DNA from: Acidobacteriota bacterium
GTDB taxonomy: Bacteria; Acidobacteriota; Terriglobia; Terriglobales; Acidobacteriaceae
Assembly (NCBI GenBank): GCA_028872955.1
Contig: JAGWNX010000017.1
Coordinates: forward strand, 1-52,561
DNA: 52,561 bases
Direction: 5' to 3'
Shown: positions 8,836 to 23,656 of the stretch, piece by piece
Position numbering within the stretch: the first letter of the stretch is position 1
How the letters are laid out: every line of letters begins with the position of its first letter
Translations under genes and position numbers: made by a program
The notes under the pieces: model-generated
Databases searched by the model: none
The model's input: only the letters and a program-made list of their open reading frames with translations
Told to the model about the DNA's origin: nothing

Positions 8836-9522
8836 CTACTCGGCGTGCAGCACAGTGTCAAACAGGAGCAGGCAGATGATCGTAAAGATGATGTCATAGC
8901 CGGCCAGCATCTGGATCCAAAGCAACGGATTCAGCATATCGTCGCCGGTCAGCACCGCTGTCGTCGCCTGGATCATGGCGAGGAGCGACGGAATAGCAAT
9001 CGGGAACAGGATGAGCGGCAGCAGCAACTCGCGGTTGCGCGCGCGCAGACCCAGAGCCGCAAAAAACGTGCCGTTCAGCACCAGCGCCCAGGTGCCCAGC
9101 GGCAGAATGAGCAGCAGCAGCGAGGTCTGGCCCAGCGGATGCAGGTTGAAGAACACCACAAAGATGGGTGCCAGGACCAGCTCCACGGCAGTAACAAACA
9201 AAAAGTTCGCCAGCGCCTTGCCCAGGAACAGTGCCGAGGCCGGGGCGGCGGCCATGCGGTGCGCGTCCAGCACCTGGTTGCGTTGCTCACGCGTCCACGC
9301 CTGGTTGAGTGCGCTGACCGAGGCAAACAGGATGGACACCCACAGCACGCCGCCACTGATCTGGCGAGTGGTGGTGGGGTAGCCCGTGGGGTCAAAGGCC
9401 AGAGAGTAGACCACCACCACCAGCAGCGAAAAGAACAGCATGCCGTTGATGGAGTCGCGTGAGCGCCACTCCAGCCGCAGATCCTTACGAAGGTGAGCCA
9501 GCACCTGGCGCAGGTAGATCAT
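8836..9522 (-). CDS. ccmB: Heme exporter subunit CcmB
   Basis: A 228-residue protein with about six membrane spans. It begins with a short amphipathic region containing LRKDLRLEWRSRDSINGMLFF, which matches the conserved start of CcmB, and includes SVSALNQAWTREQRNQVLD and LGTWALVLNGTFFAALG. CcmB is the membrane subunit that works with the ATPase CcmA and with CcmC to release holo-CcmE. Its ATG overlaps the stop of ybaK by four bases (ATGA, 9519-9522). The gene order ccmA-ybaK-ccmB separates the usual CcmA/CcmB partners by one gene, while keeping tight translational coupling. Confidence 0.93.
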   Translation of the reverse strand: MIYLRQVLAHLRKDLRLEWRSRDSINGMLFFSLLVVVVYSLAFDPTGYPTTTRQISGGVLWVSILFASVSALNQAWTREQRNQVLDAHRMAAAPASALFLGKALANFLFVTAVELVLAPIFVVFFNLHPLGQTSLLLLILPLGTWALVLNGTFFAALGLRARNRELLLPLILFPIAIPSLLAMIQATTAVLTGDDMLNPLLWIQMLAGYDIIFTIICLLLFDTVLHAE

Positions 9523-10027
9523 GGGCGGGCCAGCTCCCTGGTCAGGTCGGCCGATGTGGCGGCGGTGACGCGCAGGTAGTCGGCCGGAGCCAGCAGCAGT
9601 TGCAGGCCGCGCAGCCCGCCGGAGATGGAGATGACGTCGAACAGTTCGATGGTCTCGTCGGCAAAGGCTGGGAAGGGCTTGCGTGCCGCCATGACCGTGA
9701 CGCCGCCGCGGAGATAACCGGTCAGCGGCTCCACCTCTTTGAGCGACGCCAGCTCTGCTTTGCGTGCACCGGCGGCGGCTGCGAGCTTCTTCAGGTCCAG
9801 CTCGGCATCGCCCGGGACAACGGCAAACAGGTGGCTGGCAGTGGCCAGGCCATGAGCCGCTGCCAGCAGCGTCTTGAAGACCTGCTCCGGCGGCAGGCCA
9901 ATCTTGCGGGCGACGGAGATCGCCGTCAGATCGTTGGGATCCACTTCGTAGGCGCGCATCTCATACGCAATGCCGAGCGAGTCCAGCAGGCGGGCCGCGT
10001 TCGTCTTGGAGGGCTTAGGGGCGGGCA

Positions 10028-10028
<1 letters not shown>
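9519..10028 (-). CDS. ybaK: YbaK/EbsC-type aminoacyl-tRNA deacylase
   Basis: A 169-residue single-domain protein of the YbaK/ProX editing family. Recognisable parts are ARLLDSLGIAYEMRAYEVD, VFKTLLA, the basic GGVTVMAARKPFPAF segment, and RGLQLLLAPADYLRVTAA at the C-terminus. YbaK proteins hydrolyse Cys-tRNA(Pro) and related mischarged tRNAs. The gene is embedded in the cytochrome maturation operon: its ATG shares one base with the ccmA stop (TGATG) and its stop overlaps the ccmB start. Such overlaps argue for co-translation with the heme exporter. Whether this is convenience or function (cysteine availability for CXXCH apocytochromes) cannot be decided here. Confidence 0.88.
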
Positions 10029-12852
<2,824 letters not shown>

Positions 12853-12891
12853 CCGGAAGCCACGCTACCAACCGTCCTGCATCAAGACAAG

Positions 12892-12921
12892 GGCCGCACC
12901 CGGAAGGGATGCGGCCTTTTT
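12892..12921 (+). terminator. Rho-independent terminator after thiC
   Basis: A stem GGCCGCA/TGCGGCC with a short GC-rich inner part is followed directly by five Ts. It lies 40 bases after the thiC stop and fits intrinsic termination of that transcript. Confidence 0.85.
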
Positions 12922-13097
12922 ACTGGGAGAGTGGGGGACTGCGGCGATTTGCTGCGGGACAGCGTGCTGCGGTTAAAGGTGCGGAGAGAGATCTCTAGAG
13001 TGACCGGAGAACGAAAGGCAGGTAACGCGGTCTTCAGGGCCTGCGCGGGGAGTGGGGAGAGCTCCGGGCGTAGGCGCGTGCAGGGTTCAGCCCTCGA

Positions 13098-13199
13098 CTA
13101 CGAGGGCTCCTTCTCTTCCTTGCCGGAGCGCATGGCGATCAGTGCAGGAGCGAGAATCATACCGAGAAATACCATTGCGAGAACAAGATCATGAACCAT
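13098..13199 (-). CDS. 33-residue single-span membrane peptide
   Basis: A short frame from ATG at 13199 to TAG at 13098 encodes a peptide beginning MVHDLVLAMVFLGMILAP. It has one hydrophobic helix (residues ~4-24) and a charged tail RSGKEEKEPS. GGAG lies 7 bases upstream of the ATG, a good ribosome-binding site. The rest of this 450-base region between thiC and the M28 peptidase has no convincing gene. The topology (short N-terminus, one span, charged cytoplasmic-type tail) suits a regulatory or accessory micro-protein of a membrane complex, but I do not recognise the family and infer no function. Confidence 0.6.
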   Translation of the reverse strand: MVHDLVLAMVFLGMILAPALIAMRSGKEEKEPS

Positions 13200-13300
13200 G
13201 GGACAGCTCCTTTGGGCGGCGCGACTGCCGTCTGAATGAAGCCATCATCGACTGGATCTGGCGCGAGCAACATAGCACTTCGTGCGAAGGCTCTACCACT

Positions 13301-15484
13301 TTAGTGGGAGGATCGAGGAAGAGTCCCGGTGCGGCGCGGGCAGTTGCAGGCCGGCTCCGCAACCGCTGACTCCAGCGTGGCCGCCGCGCGCTGCAGCGCT
13401 GCGGCCAGCACAGCCACCTGGGCCTGCGCCCGCTGCTGGTCCCCGGCGTCAATCGCCTCGGTCACACCCGGCAACACCACGGCGGCGTAGCCGGTGAACT
13501 CACCCGGCGCGAAGATGGTGTGGCGGTACCAGGGACGATTGGGGAGGCCCTGGGGTGCCAGCAGGTCGGTCTCCACCTGGCGCAGGGCATGGTTCAGCGC
13601 GGTGGCATCGGCTGGCGGGTGCTCCTCCAGCGCGTTGGTGCGCAGGCTGGCGGCCAGCATGCGGTCTGCCGCAGTCAGGGCCGGGCCCAGGTCCAGCGCC
13701 AGGTTGTGCCGGGCAGCGTCCTGCCGGGCCTGTTGCAGTGCGCTCCGGATGTGATTGGCGTAGTTCACCTCGTCGAACGGCAGCACGTCGGCCGAGGCCA
13801 GGTGGAGCGCCTCCAGCCCCAGGATGCGGGCCTGCTGCTGCTCATACACAAAGGTGGGGTCCGCGAACCGCACGAACCAGTTGTAGTTGTCGAAGACGGA
13901 GTGGTAGACCCCATAGGGCCCCTCCGACGAGATGTCAGTGGACGGAACGCCGAGATGTTGCAGAAATGGCGTGTAGTCCGAGCCGGAGCCCAGATTGGTC
14001 AGGTTGGGCTGGCCGCCATCCTCAGTCTTGCCCTTTGCAGCACTGTCTCGCTGCCACTGGTCAAAGACCGTACCCCCTGCCGGACTGGGTACAAGTTGCG
14101 TGACCTGCCGCAGGAACTGGCTGAGCGAGGGCACCGCGGCAGCGGCGAACTCTTTGCCCTGCACAGTGGTATCGGTATTGAGGTAGGCAATCGTGTTGCC
14201 CATCTGCGCGGCATGTTGCTCAGCCCACTCGGTGGAGCCGATCAGGCCCTCTTCCTCCGCGTCCCAGGAGGCGAAGACGATGCTGCGACGGGGGCGCCAG
14301 CCCAGGTGCAACAACTGGCCCACGCCGCGCGCTGCCTCCAGCATCGCTGCCGTGCCCGAGCTGGGGTCCACGGCCCCGTAGACCCAGGCGTCGCGATGAT
14401 TGCCCACGATGATCTGCGCTTGCGGCTCGGCGCTGCCCGGTATTGTTCCCACAACGTCCCAGATGGTGCGCAGGGCATACTCCTGCTCCAGATGCATGTG
14501 GACGGTTACGGGGCCGGGCCCGATGTGATAGGTGAAGGGCAGCGCTCCCTGCCACTCTGGCGGCGAGGTGGCACCGCTCAGCGCGCGCAAGATCGGCTCC
14601 GCGTCGTGCCATGACAATGGATTGACCGGAATCGCGGGCAGGTTCGCCTGCAAATGACTGGCTGAGATTCGCCTGTTCGCAGGCAGCGATGGTACCGACG
14701 CGACTCCCGGTGTCTCCGGGTCGCCGGAGTAGATGGGTAGAAACTGCACGGCACCACGCTGCACGGCAGTCTCTGGCCGGAACGGTCCCTTCGGGTACAC
14801 GTCGCCGCGAAAGAATCCGTCGTCGGCGGGGTCGGAGTAGATCAAGACGCCCCGGGCTCCGTAGTGCTCTGCGATATACGCCTTGATGCCGCGAAAGTTG
14901 GCTCCGTAACGAACCAGCACGATGCGGTCGCGGACGGAGATGCCGAGGCTGGCCAGCTTCTCGAAGTCCTCCTGCGTGCCGTAGTTGGCGTAGACCACCT
15001 GGGCTGTGACGTCGCCGGAGGGCGAGCCGCCGTTGAAGGCAGGCAGGATGCGGGAATCACTCTGGAAGGAGTCGCCACCGTAGGCTGTCGGGTCCACGTG
15101 CTCTGGCGTCGGCCCGTTCAGAATGCGTTTGCCGGCGCTGTCAAAGGCCTCGATCACGATCTTTCGAGGCAGATTCATGTAGACCCGATAGGGCACGATC
15201 TCCGTCTGAAGTCCGTCGGCGCGAAACTGCGAGGCGACATACAGTGCGGTCTGATAGTCCTCAGGAGAGCTGGCCCAGTGCGGTGCCGCGGTCAGGATGC
15301 GCAGATGCTCTGCGGCGCGCTGGGGACTGGGCACGGCCAGGAAGGCGGCATCCCAGCGGGATTGCTCCGTCGTGTAATCGCGAAAGCCAAGAATGTTTTG
15401 CGGAGCAGAGGCCGACTGCTGTGCAAAGAGCAGGGCAGGCAGCAGCAGCCCGGCGGCTGCGTTGAGACAAAGTCGCCGCAACAT
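13301..15484 (-). CDS. Secreted M28 family metallopeptidase (glutamate carboxypeptidase II-like)
   Basis: A 727-residue protein with a Sec signal peptide (MLRRLCLNAAAGLLLPALLFAQ). Order of parts: an N-terminal peptidase piece, a PA domain (residues ~130-270, with VVYANYGTQEDFEKL and RIVLVRYGANFRGIKA), the M28 catalytic domain, and a helical C-terminal dimerisation-like domain. Zinc and catalytic residues are in GNHRDAWVYGAVDPSSG (~365), SWDAEEEGLIGS (~410), YLNTDTT and YHSVFDNY. This is the layout of N-acetylated alpha-linked acidic dipeptidases, which trim acidic peptides outside the cytoplasm. The ATG at 15484 is preferred; a TTG at 15520 would extend the start. The TAA stop lies in a small hairpin. 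Confidence 0.92.
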   Translation of the reverse strand: MLRRLCLNAAAGLLLPALLFAQQSASAPQNILGFRDYTTEQSRWDAAFLAVPSPQRAAEHLRILTAAPHWASSPEDYQTALYVASQFRADGLQTEIVPYRVYMNLPRKIVIEAFDSAGKRILNGPTPEHVDPTAYGGDSFQSDSRILPAFNGGSPSGDVTAQVVYANYGTQEDFEKLASLGISVRDRIVLVRYGANFRGIKAYIAEHYGARGVLIYSDPADDGFFRGDVYPKGPFRPETAVQRGAVQFLPIYSGDPETPGVASVPSLPANRRISASHLQANLPAIPVNPLSWHDAEPILRALSGATSPPEWQGALPFTYHIGPGPVTVHMHLEQEYALRTIWDVVGTIPGSAEPQAQIIVGNHRDAWVYGAVDPSSGTAAMLEAARGVGQLLHLGWRPRRSIVFASWDAEEEGLIGSTEWAEQHAAQMGNTIAYLNTDTTVQGKEFAAAAVPSLSQFLRQVTQLVPSPAGGTVFDQWQRDSAAKGKTEDGGQPNLTNLGSGSDYTPFLQHLGVPSTDISSEGPYGVYHSVFDNYNWFVRFADPTFVYEQQQARILGLEALHLASADVLPFDEVNYANHIRSALQQARQDAARHNLALDLGPALTAADRMLAASLRTNALEEHPPADATALNHALRQVETDLLAPQGLPNRPWYRHTIFAPGEFTGYAAVVLPGVTEAIDAGDQQRAQAQVAVLAAALQRAAATLESAVAEPACNCPRRTGTLPRSSH

Positions 15485-15562
15485 CAATGGTGGGGTCCCC
15501 GTGGAGGAAAAGAGTAGCAACCTCGTTCAGGGTACCGCAGTCTGCAGCCCGTGCAAACGAGA

Positions 15563-15589
15563 CAGAGGCGAGCGCCATGCCCGCCTCTG
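15563..15589 (-). terminator. Hairpin downstream of mscL, weak terminator
   Basis: An 8-base perfect stem CAGAGGCG/CGCCTCTG with an 11-base loop lies 29 bases after the mscL stop on the minus strand. The following bases on that strand are TCTCGTTTGC, a poor T-tract, so termination strength is doubtful. Confidence 0.45.
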
Positions 15590-15617
15590 CCGGTGGAGTA
15601 CCGCAGCACCCGTTGGA

Positions 15618-16019
15618 CTAGACCGGCTGGCCGCAGGCCTTGCAACGGCTGGCAGCGAGTGGAATCTCGCTGAGGCACTGCGGGCAGGCCTTGGTGGTGG
15701 GCTCCGCCGCAGGTGCAGGCTTGCTCATCTTGGCCATCAGCGCGTTTGCCGGCGCAACGATAAAGAAGTACACCACGGCCGCCAACATCAGGAACGAGAC
15801 CACCGCGTTCAGGAAGTTGCCATACGTCACCACGCCACCGTTCAGGTGCAGGACCAGCGCCGAGAAGTCCGGCTTGCCGACGACGGCTGCGATCAGCGGC
15901 GTAATGATGTCTTTGACCAGCGAGTTGACGATTGCGCTGAAGGCCGCACCGATGATGACAGCAACGGCCAGATCGAGCACGTTACCGCGAAGGATGAAGT
16001 CACGAAAGCCTTTGATCAA
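15618..16019 (-). CDS. mscL: Large-conductance mechanosensitive channel MscL with C-terminal zinc ribbon
   Basis: About 133 residues from a TTG at 16019, which follows GGGAGAGTTCTC. The sequence opens IKGFRDFILRGNVLDLAVAV, the canonical MscL N-terminus, and has two membrane spans with the periplasmic loop between (DFSALVLHLNGGVVTYGNFL before TM2). MscL opens under membrane tension to release solutes during osmotic downshock. After TM2 there is an Ala/Pro linker and a short CPQC...CKAC segment that looks like a zinc ribbon, replacing the usual charged C-terminal bundle. A GTG-type start six bases earlier (GTTCTC is not a start) is not available, and a longer frame to 16085 lacks support. Confidence 0.92.
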   Translation of the reverse strand: MIKGFRDFILRGNVLDLAVAVIIGAAFSAIVNSLVKDIITPLIAAVVGKPDFSALVLHLNGGVVTYGNFLNAVVSFLMLAAVVYFFIVAPANALMAKMSKPAPAAEPTTKACPQCLSEIPLAASRCKACGQPV

Positions 16020-16133
16020 GAGAACTCTCCCGGAGTGAGATGGATTGCTGCACTGCCCCTGTACATCGTGGTGCGCACACATCATACCGCAGCTGGATAG
16101 CGTTTCGATGAGCGGATCACCCGCCGGCCTGGG

Positions 16134-16439
16134 CTAATGGTGAATGTTCAACCAGTCCGCATAGGGGTAAAGCAAAAAGAAAAGGACGATGCTCAGCACC
16201 ATGATGTCCATGTAGACACACAGGATCACCCCGGCGTGGTACCAGTCCCAGCGGCGACGCATGCAGCGTACCGTGTCTGCCGTACCGATGCAGGCAAGCA
16301 GTGTCGGTATGACGAGCAGCGGGTTGGCCTGATTCTCAGGGAAGTGCGCCATGGGCAGCGAGACGGCGAGGCTGAACACCACGATCAGATTGCCGCGCAC
16401 CAGAGAGCGCTTGTACGGATTGAGGAAGTCGAACACCAC
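16134..16439 (-). CDS. Small multi-span membrane protein, function unknown
   Basis: About 101 residues from the GTG at 16439, which has GAGGAGT 4 bases upstream. Hydrophobic stretches lie at ~17-33 (NLIVVFSLAVSLPMAHF), ~40-57 and ~66-97, suggesting three or four spans, with an RCMRRRWDWYH basic loop between the second and third. It ends WLNIHH. I do not recognise the family. It lies between mtnA and mscL on the same strand with gaps of about 110 bases on each side, so it may be independently transcribed. Confidence 0.7.
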   Translation of the reverse strand: MVFDFLNPYKRSLVRGNLIVVFSLAVSLPMAHFPENQANPLLVIPTLLACIGTADTVRCMRRRWDWYHAGVILCVYMDIMVLSIVLFFLLYPYADWLNIHH

Positions 16440-16547
16440 GGTACTCCTCGAGCATAGGCGCAACCTGCATGGGAGCGCCACCCGCCTGCTGCTGCATGGG
16501 GCCAGGGCGCTGCGTCGCATGGCTGGACGCGGCGCCTGGCCAGAGGG

Positions 16548-17606
16548 CTAAGCGATGGCGGCCGCCGCCTCGGCCATCTGCGCAATCGACTGCGTGTACG
16601 GTGCGGTGAGTACGCCACGCTCGGTAATGATTCCGGCAATGTACTTCGCCGGCGTCACGTCAAAGGCGGGATTCTCAATGCCGACTCCGTCCGGGGTCAT
16701 CTGGCGGCCGTTTGAGTGGGTCACCTCGCGGGCCGAGCGCTGCTCGATCGGAATCAGGTCGCCGGAGGCAGTCGCCAGGTCAATCGTGGACCAGGGCGCG
16801 GCCACGTAGAACGGGATGCCGAACTCCTTCGCCAGAATCGCAACACCGTAGGTGCCGATCTTGTTGGCGGCATCGCCGTTGGCTGCGATACGATCTGCGC
16901 CTACAACCACGGCCTGAATGCGACCCTTCGACATCAGGTGCGCTGCCATGTTGTCGCACAGCACCGTGGTGGGAATATTGTCCTTCATCAGCTCCCAGGC
17001 GGTGAGGCGAGCCCCCTGCAGAAAGGGACGAGTCTCGTCGGCCAGCACATCGATCTGGTGACCCGCTTCAATGGCTGCGCGGATGACGCCGAGCGCTGTG
17101 CCATAACCACAGGTGGCCAGGGCTCCGGCGTTGCAATGGGTCAGCACCGTGCCCTGCCTGGGCATCAGGGCGGCACCGTGCGCGCCCAGCGCCTTGCACG
17201 CGGCAATGTCCTCGTCGTACATGCGCTGCGATTTCGCAACGACAGCGGCCTTAATCTCCGGGATAGGCGTGTTCTTCGCCGCCAGCTCGTTGTACAGGTT
17301 GCGGACTTCGTCGATGCCCCAGAACAGGTTGACCGCTGTGGGCCGCGTCTCAGCCAGGGTCTGCGCAATGACGGCCACCTCCGCCGTCAGGTCGGCCAGG
17401 TTGGTGGCCGTACTGCGCTCGATGCCGATGGCCATGCCCATGGCTGCCGACACTCCGATCGCAGGTGCACCGCGCACAATCATGTCGCGAATCACGGTCG
17501 CAACCTGCTTATAGTCGGTCGCCAGCACGTACGTCTCTTCCAGCGGCAGTTTGGTCTGATCGAGGAAGTTGATACCTTCAGGGAGCCATTCAAGGGTAGG
17601 AATCAT
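16548..17606 (-). CDS. mtnA: S-methyl-5-thioribose-1-phosphate isomerase MtnA
   Basis: A 352-residue enzyme of the methionine salvage pathway, converting methylthioribose-1-phosphate to methylthioribulose-1-phosphate. Landmarks are [15 protein letters not shown] near residue 45, [18 protein letters not shown] (the second Cys is the catalytic one) near 160, and [17 protein letters not shown] with the catalytic Asp near 240. The length equals the family norm. It follows pyrE on the same strand with a 71-base gap. No other methionine salvage gene is in the window, which is common for this isomerase. eIF2B-like paralogues exist, but the Cys and Asp motifs favour MtnA. Confidence 0.95.
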   Translation of the reverse strand: MIPTLEWLPEGINFLDQTKLPLEETYVLATDYKQVATVIRDMIVRGAPAIGVSAAMGMAIGIERSTATNLADLTAEVAVIAQTLAETRPTAVNLFWGIDEVRNLYNELAAKNTPIPEIKAAVVAKSQRMYDEDIAACKALGAHGAALMPRQGTVLTHCNAGALATCGYGTALGVIRAAIEAGHQIDVLADETRPFLQGARLTAWELMKDNIPTTVLCDNMAAHLMSKGRIQAVVVGADRIAANGDAANKIGTYGVAILAKEFGIPFYVAAPWSTIDLATASGDLIPIEQRSAREVTHSNGRQMTPDGVGIENPAFDVTPAKYIAGIITERGVLTAPYTQSIAQMAEAAAAIA

Positions 17607-17677
17607 CGTATCTCCAGTTTATCGCGCACGCTCACCCGCTGCGGGCTGTCGTGGCGCAGTGCAGATCTCGGGTGGGA

Positions 17678-18346
17678 CTATTTCTTCAGCGCAAGGTGTG
17701 CCCTGCGAACGTCGCCGGCAGTGAAAGCCGCCAGAAACGGCACGCCGGGAACGGCGGCTTCGATGTTGGCGCGGCCACCCTGCTCGCGGTCCACCAGGCA
17801 GAGCACACCGGCTACCACCATGCCGGCCTCGCGGGTGGCCTCAATCGCGGTAATCGTTGAGCCGCCTGTGGTGCAGACGTCATCCACAATAACGACGTGC
17901 GCGCCGGGCTGCAGAAAGCCCTCAATGCGACGGCCTGTGCCGTGCGCCTTCTCCGCTTTGCGTACCAGAAAGCCATGAATCAGCTGCGGAGCTGCCTCGT
18001 CGGCATCGGGCTCCAGTTCCAGGTCAGCGGCCAGTTCGCGGATCTCGGCGTACTCTGCCAACGCCCAGGCACTGGCAGAGGCGGTGTTGGAGACCAGCGG
18101 ATCGGCGCCCATCGTCAGGCCACCGACGGCGCGCACGTTGGCGGCGTCGGGCAACTGCTGCAGCATCTCGTAAAAGACCAGCCCGGACAGGCGGCCGCCT
18201 TCGGCGTGCAGCGTCGTGGTGCGACAGTCAATGTAATAGTCACTGCGGGCACCACTGGCGAGGGTAAAGTCGCCGAGCTTGAAGGAGTGGGTCGCAATCA
18301 GGTTGAGGAGCGCGGTGCGGCTTTCGGTGTTGATCTCATTCGTCAT
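17678..18346 (-). CDS. pyrE: Orotate phosphoribosyltransferase PyrE
   Basis: A 222-residue phosphoribosyltransferase of de novo pyrimidine synthesis, forming orotidine 5'-phosphate from orotate and PRPP. The substrate-end motif FTLASGARSDYYIDCR lies near residue 27 and the PRPP-binding loop VVIVDDVCTTGGST near 152. An acidic insertion (AADLELEPDADEAAPQLIHGF) sits between the two halves, where shorter homologues have fewer residues. GFLVRKAEKAHGTGRRIEG follows, matching the flexible loop region of the family. The ATG at 18346 is preceded on its strand by TAAAAT, a possible -10 element, with no recognisable -35. Confidence 0.95.
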   Translation of the reverse strand: MTNEINTESRTALLNLIATHSFKLGDFTLASGARSDYYIDCRTTTLHAEGGRLSGLVFYEMLQQLPDAANVRAVGGLTMGADPLVSNTASASAWALAEYAEIRELAADLELEPDADEAAPQLIHGFLVRKAEKAHGTGRRIEGFLQPGAHVVIVDDVCTTGGSTITAIEATREAGMVVAGVLCLVDREQGGRANIEAAVPGVPFLAAFTAGDVRRAHLALKK

Positions 18347-18483
18347 GGCTGAGTCTCAATTTTAGAGGATCACCGCGCCGCAGCACAGGGCAACGAATTC
18401 GATCTATGATGCTGGCGAGCTATTTTTCCGTCGCGCGTACGTGGCGCACAACAGACAAACAATCGCAAGGAGAGCGAACGGGT

Positions 18484-19251
18484 ATGCCGCGTTGTGAAGT
18501 TTCCTGCTGGAAGTTGTTGGTATGGATGCTGGTGATCGGGTGTGCTGTGCCGTCGGCCACAAGTCAGGTGCCCAAGGGAGAGATTCTGCCCCACCAGCGC
18601 GCGATCGTGCTGTTCAACGGCAAGGATCTATCGAGCTTTGACTCGTTTTTGACCGGCAGAGGCCTCAACTCTGACCCGGAACACGTCTTCCAGGTGGAGC
18701 ACGGCGTCATCCATGTCTCAGGCAAGGAGATGGGATATCTGATTACCCGGCAGTCGTTCCATAACTTCTATCTGCGGGCCGAGTTCAAATGGGGCGAAGG
18801 GACCTACGGCAGCCGTGAGGGCAAGGCTCGCGATAGCGGCATTCTGTACAACATTCAGGGTGACCAGAAGGTTTGGCCCCGGTCGCTGGAGTTTCAGATT
18901 ATGGAGGGCGGCACGGGGGACTTCTGGATGACAGACGGCGCGGCCTTGACCGGGAAAGACGGTCATCGGGTGACCGGCCCGGCGGGTGGTGCGTCCAAGA
19001 TCGACCGCTTTGGCAAAGGGCTTTCGCAGAATGTGGTCGGCTTCCGCGACCCGGTGGGCGAAGTGGAGAAGCCGCACGGGCAGTGGAACGTGCTGGAACT
19101 GGTAACGCAGGGCCAGGATGTGAAGCAATATGTCAATGGAAAGCTGGTCAACGAAGGGACGGATCCTTCACCGACCGAGGGCAAGATCCTCTTCCAGTCA
19201 GAGGGCGCAGAGGTCTACTTCCGGAATATGAAGGTGTATCCGTTGAAGTAA
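18484..19251 (+). CDS. Secreted DUF1080 (3-keto-disaccharide hydrolase-type) protein
   Basis: About 255 residues. The N-terminus MPRCEVSCWKLLVWMLVIGCAVPSA is a signal peptide with a possible lipobox-like LVIGC. A single DUF1080 concanavalin-type domain follows: AIVLFNGKDLSSFDSF, YLITRQSFHNFYLRAEFKW, DSGILYNIQG, SLEFQIMEGG, QWNVLELV and ILFQSEGAEVYFRNMKVYPL. Some DUF1080 members hydrolyse 3-keto-glycosides; others are only predicted carbohydrate-binding proteins. The ATG at 18484 is chosen because AGGAGA lies 10 bases upstream; an in-frame ATG at 18406 has no such site. It is divergent from pyrE and convergent with the CPBP gene. Confidence 0.85.
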   Translation: MPRCEVSCWKLLVWMLVIGCAVPSATSQVPKGEILPHQRAIVLFNGKDLSSFDSFLTGRGLNSDPEHVFQVEHGVIHVSGKEMGYLITRQSFHNFYLRAEFKWGEGTYGSREGKARDSGILYNIQGDQKVWPRSLEFQIMEGGTGDFWMTDGAALTGKDGHRVTGPAGGASKIDRFGKGLSQNVVGFRDPVGEVEKPHGQWNVLELVTQGQDVKQYVNGKLVNEGTDPSPTEGKILFQSEGAEVYFRNMKVYPLK

Positions 19252-19380
19252 TGCCCGCAGAAGCTGCCTGACAGGCACCCCTCGCGACGGATCGCGGAGC
19301 GGGAAGCCAGTTGGTTCGTCATGGTCTGCCGAGCCAATCCGTTTGCACTCCCTACGGGCGGTCACGCAATGCCGTGGCCG

Positions 19381-20385
19381 CTAGTGGGTCATACGTTCCA
19401 GATGGCGATAGCCCCCGGTGGCGATAAACGCTGAGAGGAAGACAGCAAAGTTATAACTGGCATGCACCACCGCCGAGGCTGCGACCGAGCGCAGTCGATA
19501 GCGGATGAGCGTAAGGAAGAGAGACACCACAAACAGCATGAGCAACACCGGCCAGGTAAACGCCACCTGCCGCCCATGCAGCGCAGCAAAGCAGATGCTG
19601 GAGAGCACGGCGGAGAAGACGAGTGCCGCCGGAGTGAGGCGATTGTTGGACTGCCAGGTGGCGATGGCGGCCGGTGTGCGCGGCAGAGCGATCCAGTCGT
19701 AGGCAATCGCGAATGCCGGGAAGAGAAACCCGCGGAAGACGACCTCCTCAAACAACGGCGCCAGCAACGTGCCAAATGCGGTGATGAGCCACACGTCGGT
19801 GCGCGTGCGGAAGAAGTCGTCCATGGGAATGGTGCGCGGCATGGTGACCACGGACGAGATCGCCTGCACGGTGTAGGAGAGGATAAGCCCGATGGGAATC
19901 AACCGCAGCAGGTTGCGCCAGGCCGCCGCCGGGTTCAGTTGCAGGCCCACAGCGAAGGGGCGATCCCACAACAACGGGAAGACGATCCACGCGACACCCA
20001 GGCTGGCCACGTAGGTAAATGCCTCTGCGAACAGCAACAGGCCCGGCGGAATCGCCTGAGGCGTGCGCGGATGGACGCCGGCGCGCTGCAACACCAGCAG
20101 CACCACCACCTGCGAGAACATCAGAATCGTTCCGGTGGCGGCGAGAAACAGCAACGCGTGTCCCAGGTGAGGGATGCGAGCCGGTGGCTCCGGCGGAGCA
20201 TCGTTGGGGGTGTTGTCCAGCGGTGGCTGCAGAATGGCCTCGCCCTCCGGCAAGATCGGACGAATCACGGGGATGCCCGGCTGCTCTCCGGAGGAGTACT
20301 GGAGCGCGCCAGTCGGCGCGGGCGAGGCACCATCCTGCGATGGCACTGGCTGCGGCTTCGGAGAGGAGGATTCGCTGCCGATCAT
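19381..20385 (-). CDS. CPBP family intramembrane metalloprotease
   Basis: A 334-residue membrane protein. The first ~65 residues are Pro/Ser-rich and probably cytoplasmic, followed by about eight hydrophobic segments. The Abi/CPBP signature is complete: FEEVVFRGF (EExxxR) near residue 215, FAALHG near 270 and HASYNF near 310. These correspond to the metal-binding residues of the type II CAAX protease/Rce1 group. Bacterial members are linked to peptide maturation, immunity to bacteriocins or envelope processes; the substrate here is unknown. The ATG lies only 3 bases after the uvrA stop, so it is translated from the uvrA message. Confidence 0.9.
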   Translation of the reverse strand: MIGSESSSPKPQPVPSQDGASPAPTGALQYSSGEQPGIPVIRPILPEGEAILQPPLDNTPNDAPPEPPARIPHLGHALLFLAATGTILMFSQVVVLLVLQRAGVHPRTPQAIPPGLLLFAEAFTYVASLGVAWIVFPLLWDRPFAVGLQLNPAAAWRNLLRLIPIGLILSYTVQAISSVVTMPRTIPMDDFFRTRTDVWLITAFGTLLAPLFEEVVFRGFLFPAFAIAYDWIALPRTPAAIATWQSNNRLTPAALVFSAVLSSICFAALHGRQVAFTWPVLLMLFVVSLFLTLIRYRLRSVAASAVVHASYNFAVFLSAFIATGGYRHLERMTH

Positions 20386-20388
20386 GTC

Positions 20389-23457
<3,069 letters not shown>

Positions 23458-23656
23458 AGCAGAACACTTTGCCGATGCAGGCAAGCCTCTAGGATACGGC
23501 ATCCGGGGGGTGGAGGCGGGGGCTGGGTGTGAATCTGAAGTAGCAACAACAAAATTCGAGGGAGGAATGGTACTCTGCGAAAGGTTGATGGCTGCCACCA
23601 TCATCCGGGCGGACCGGGGAGCACCAACAAACCCTGGCTGACTTGCCGGGAAGGAC

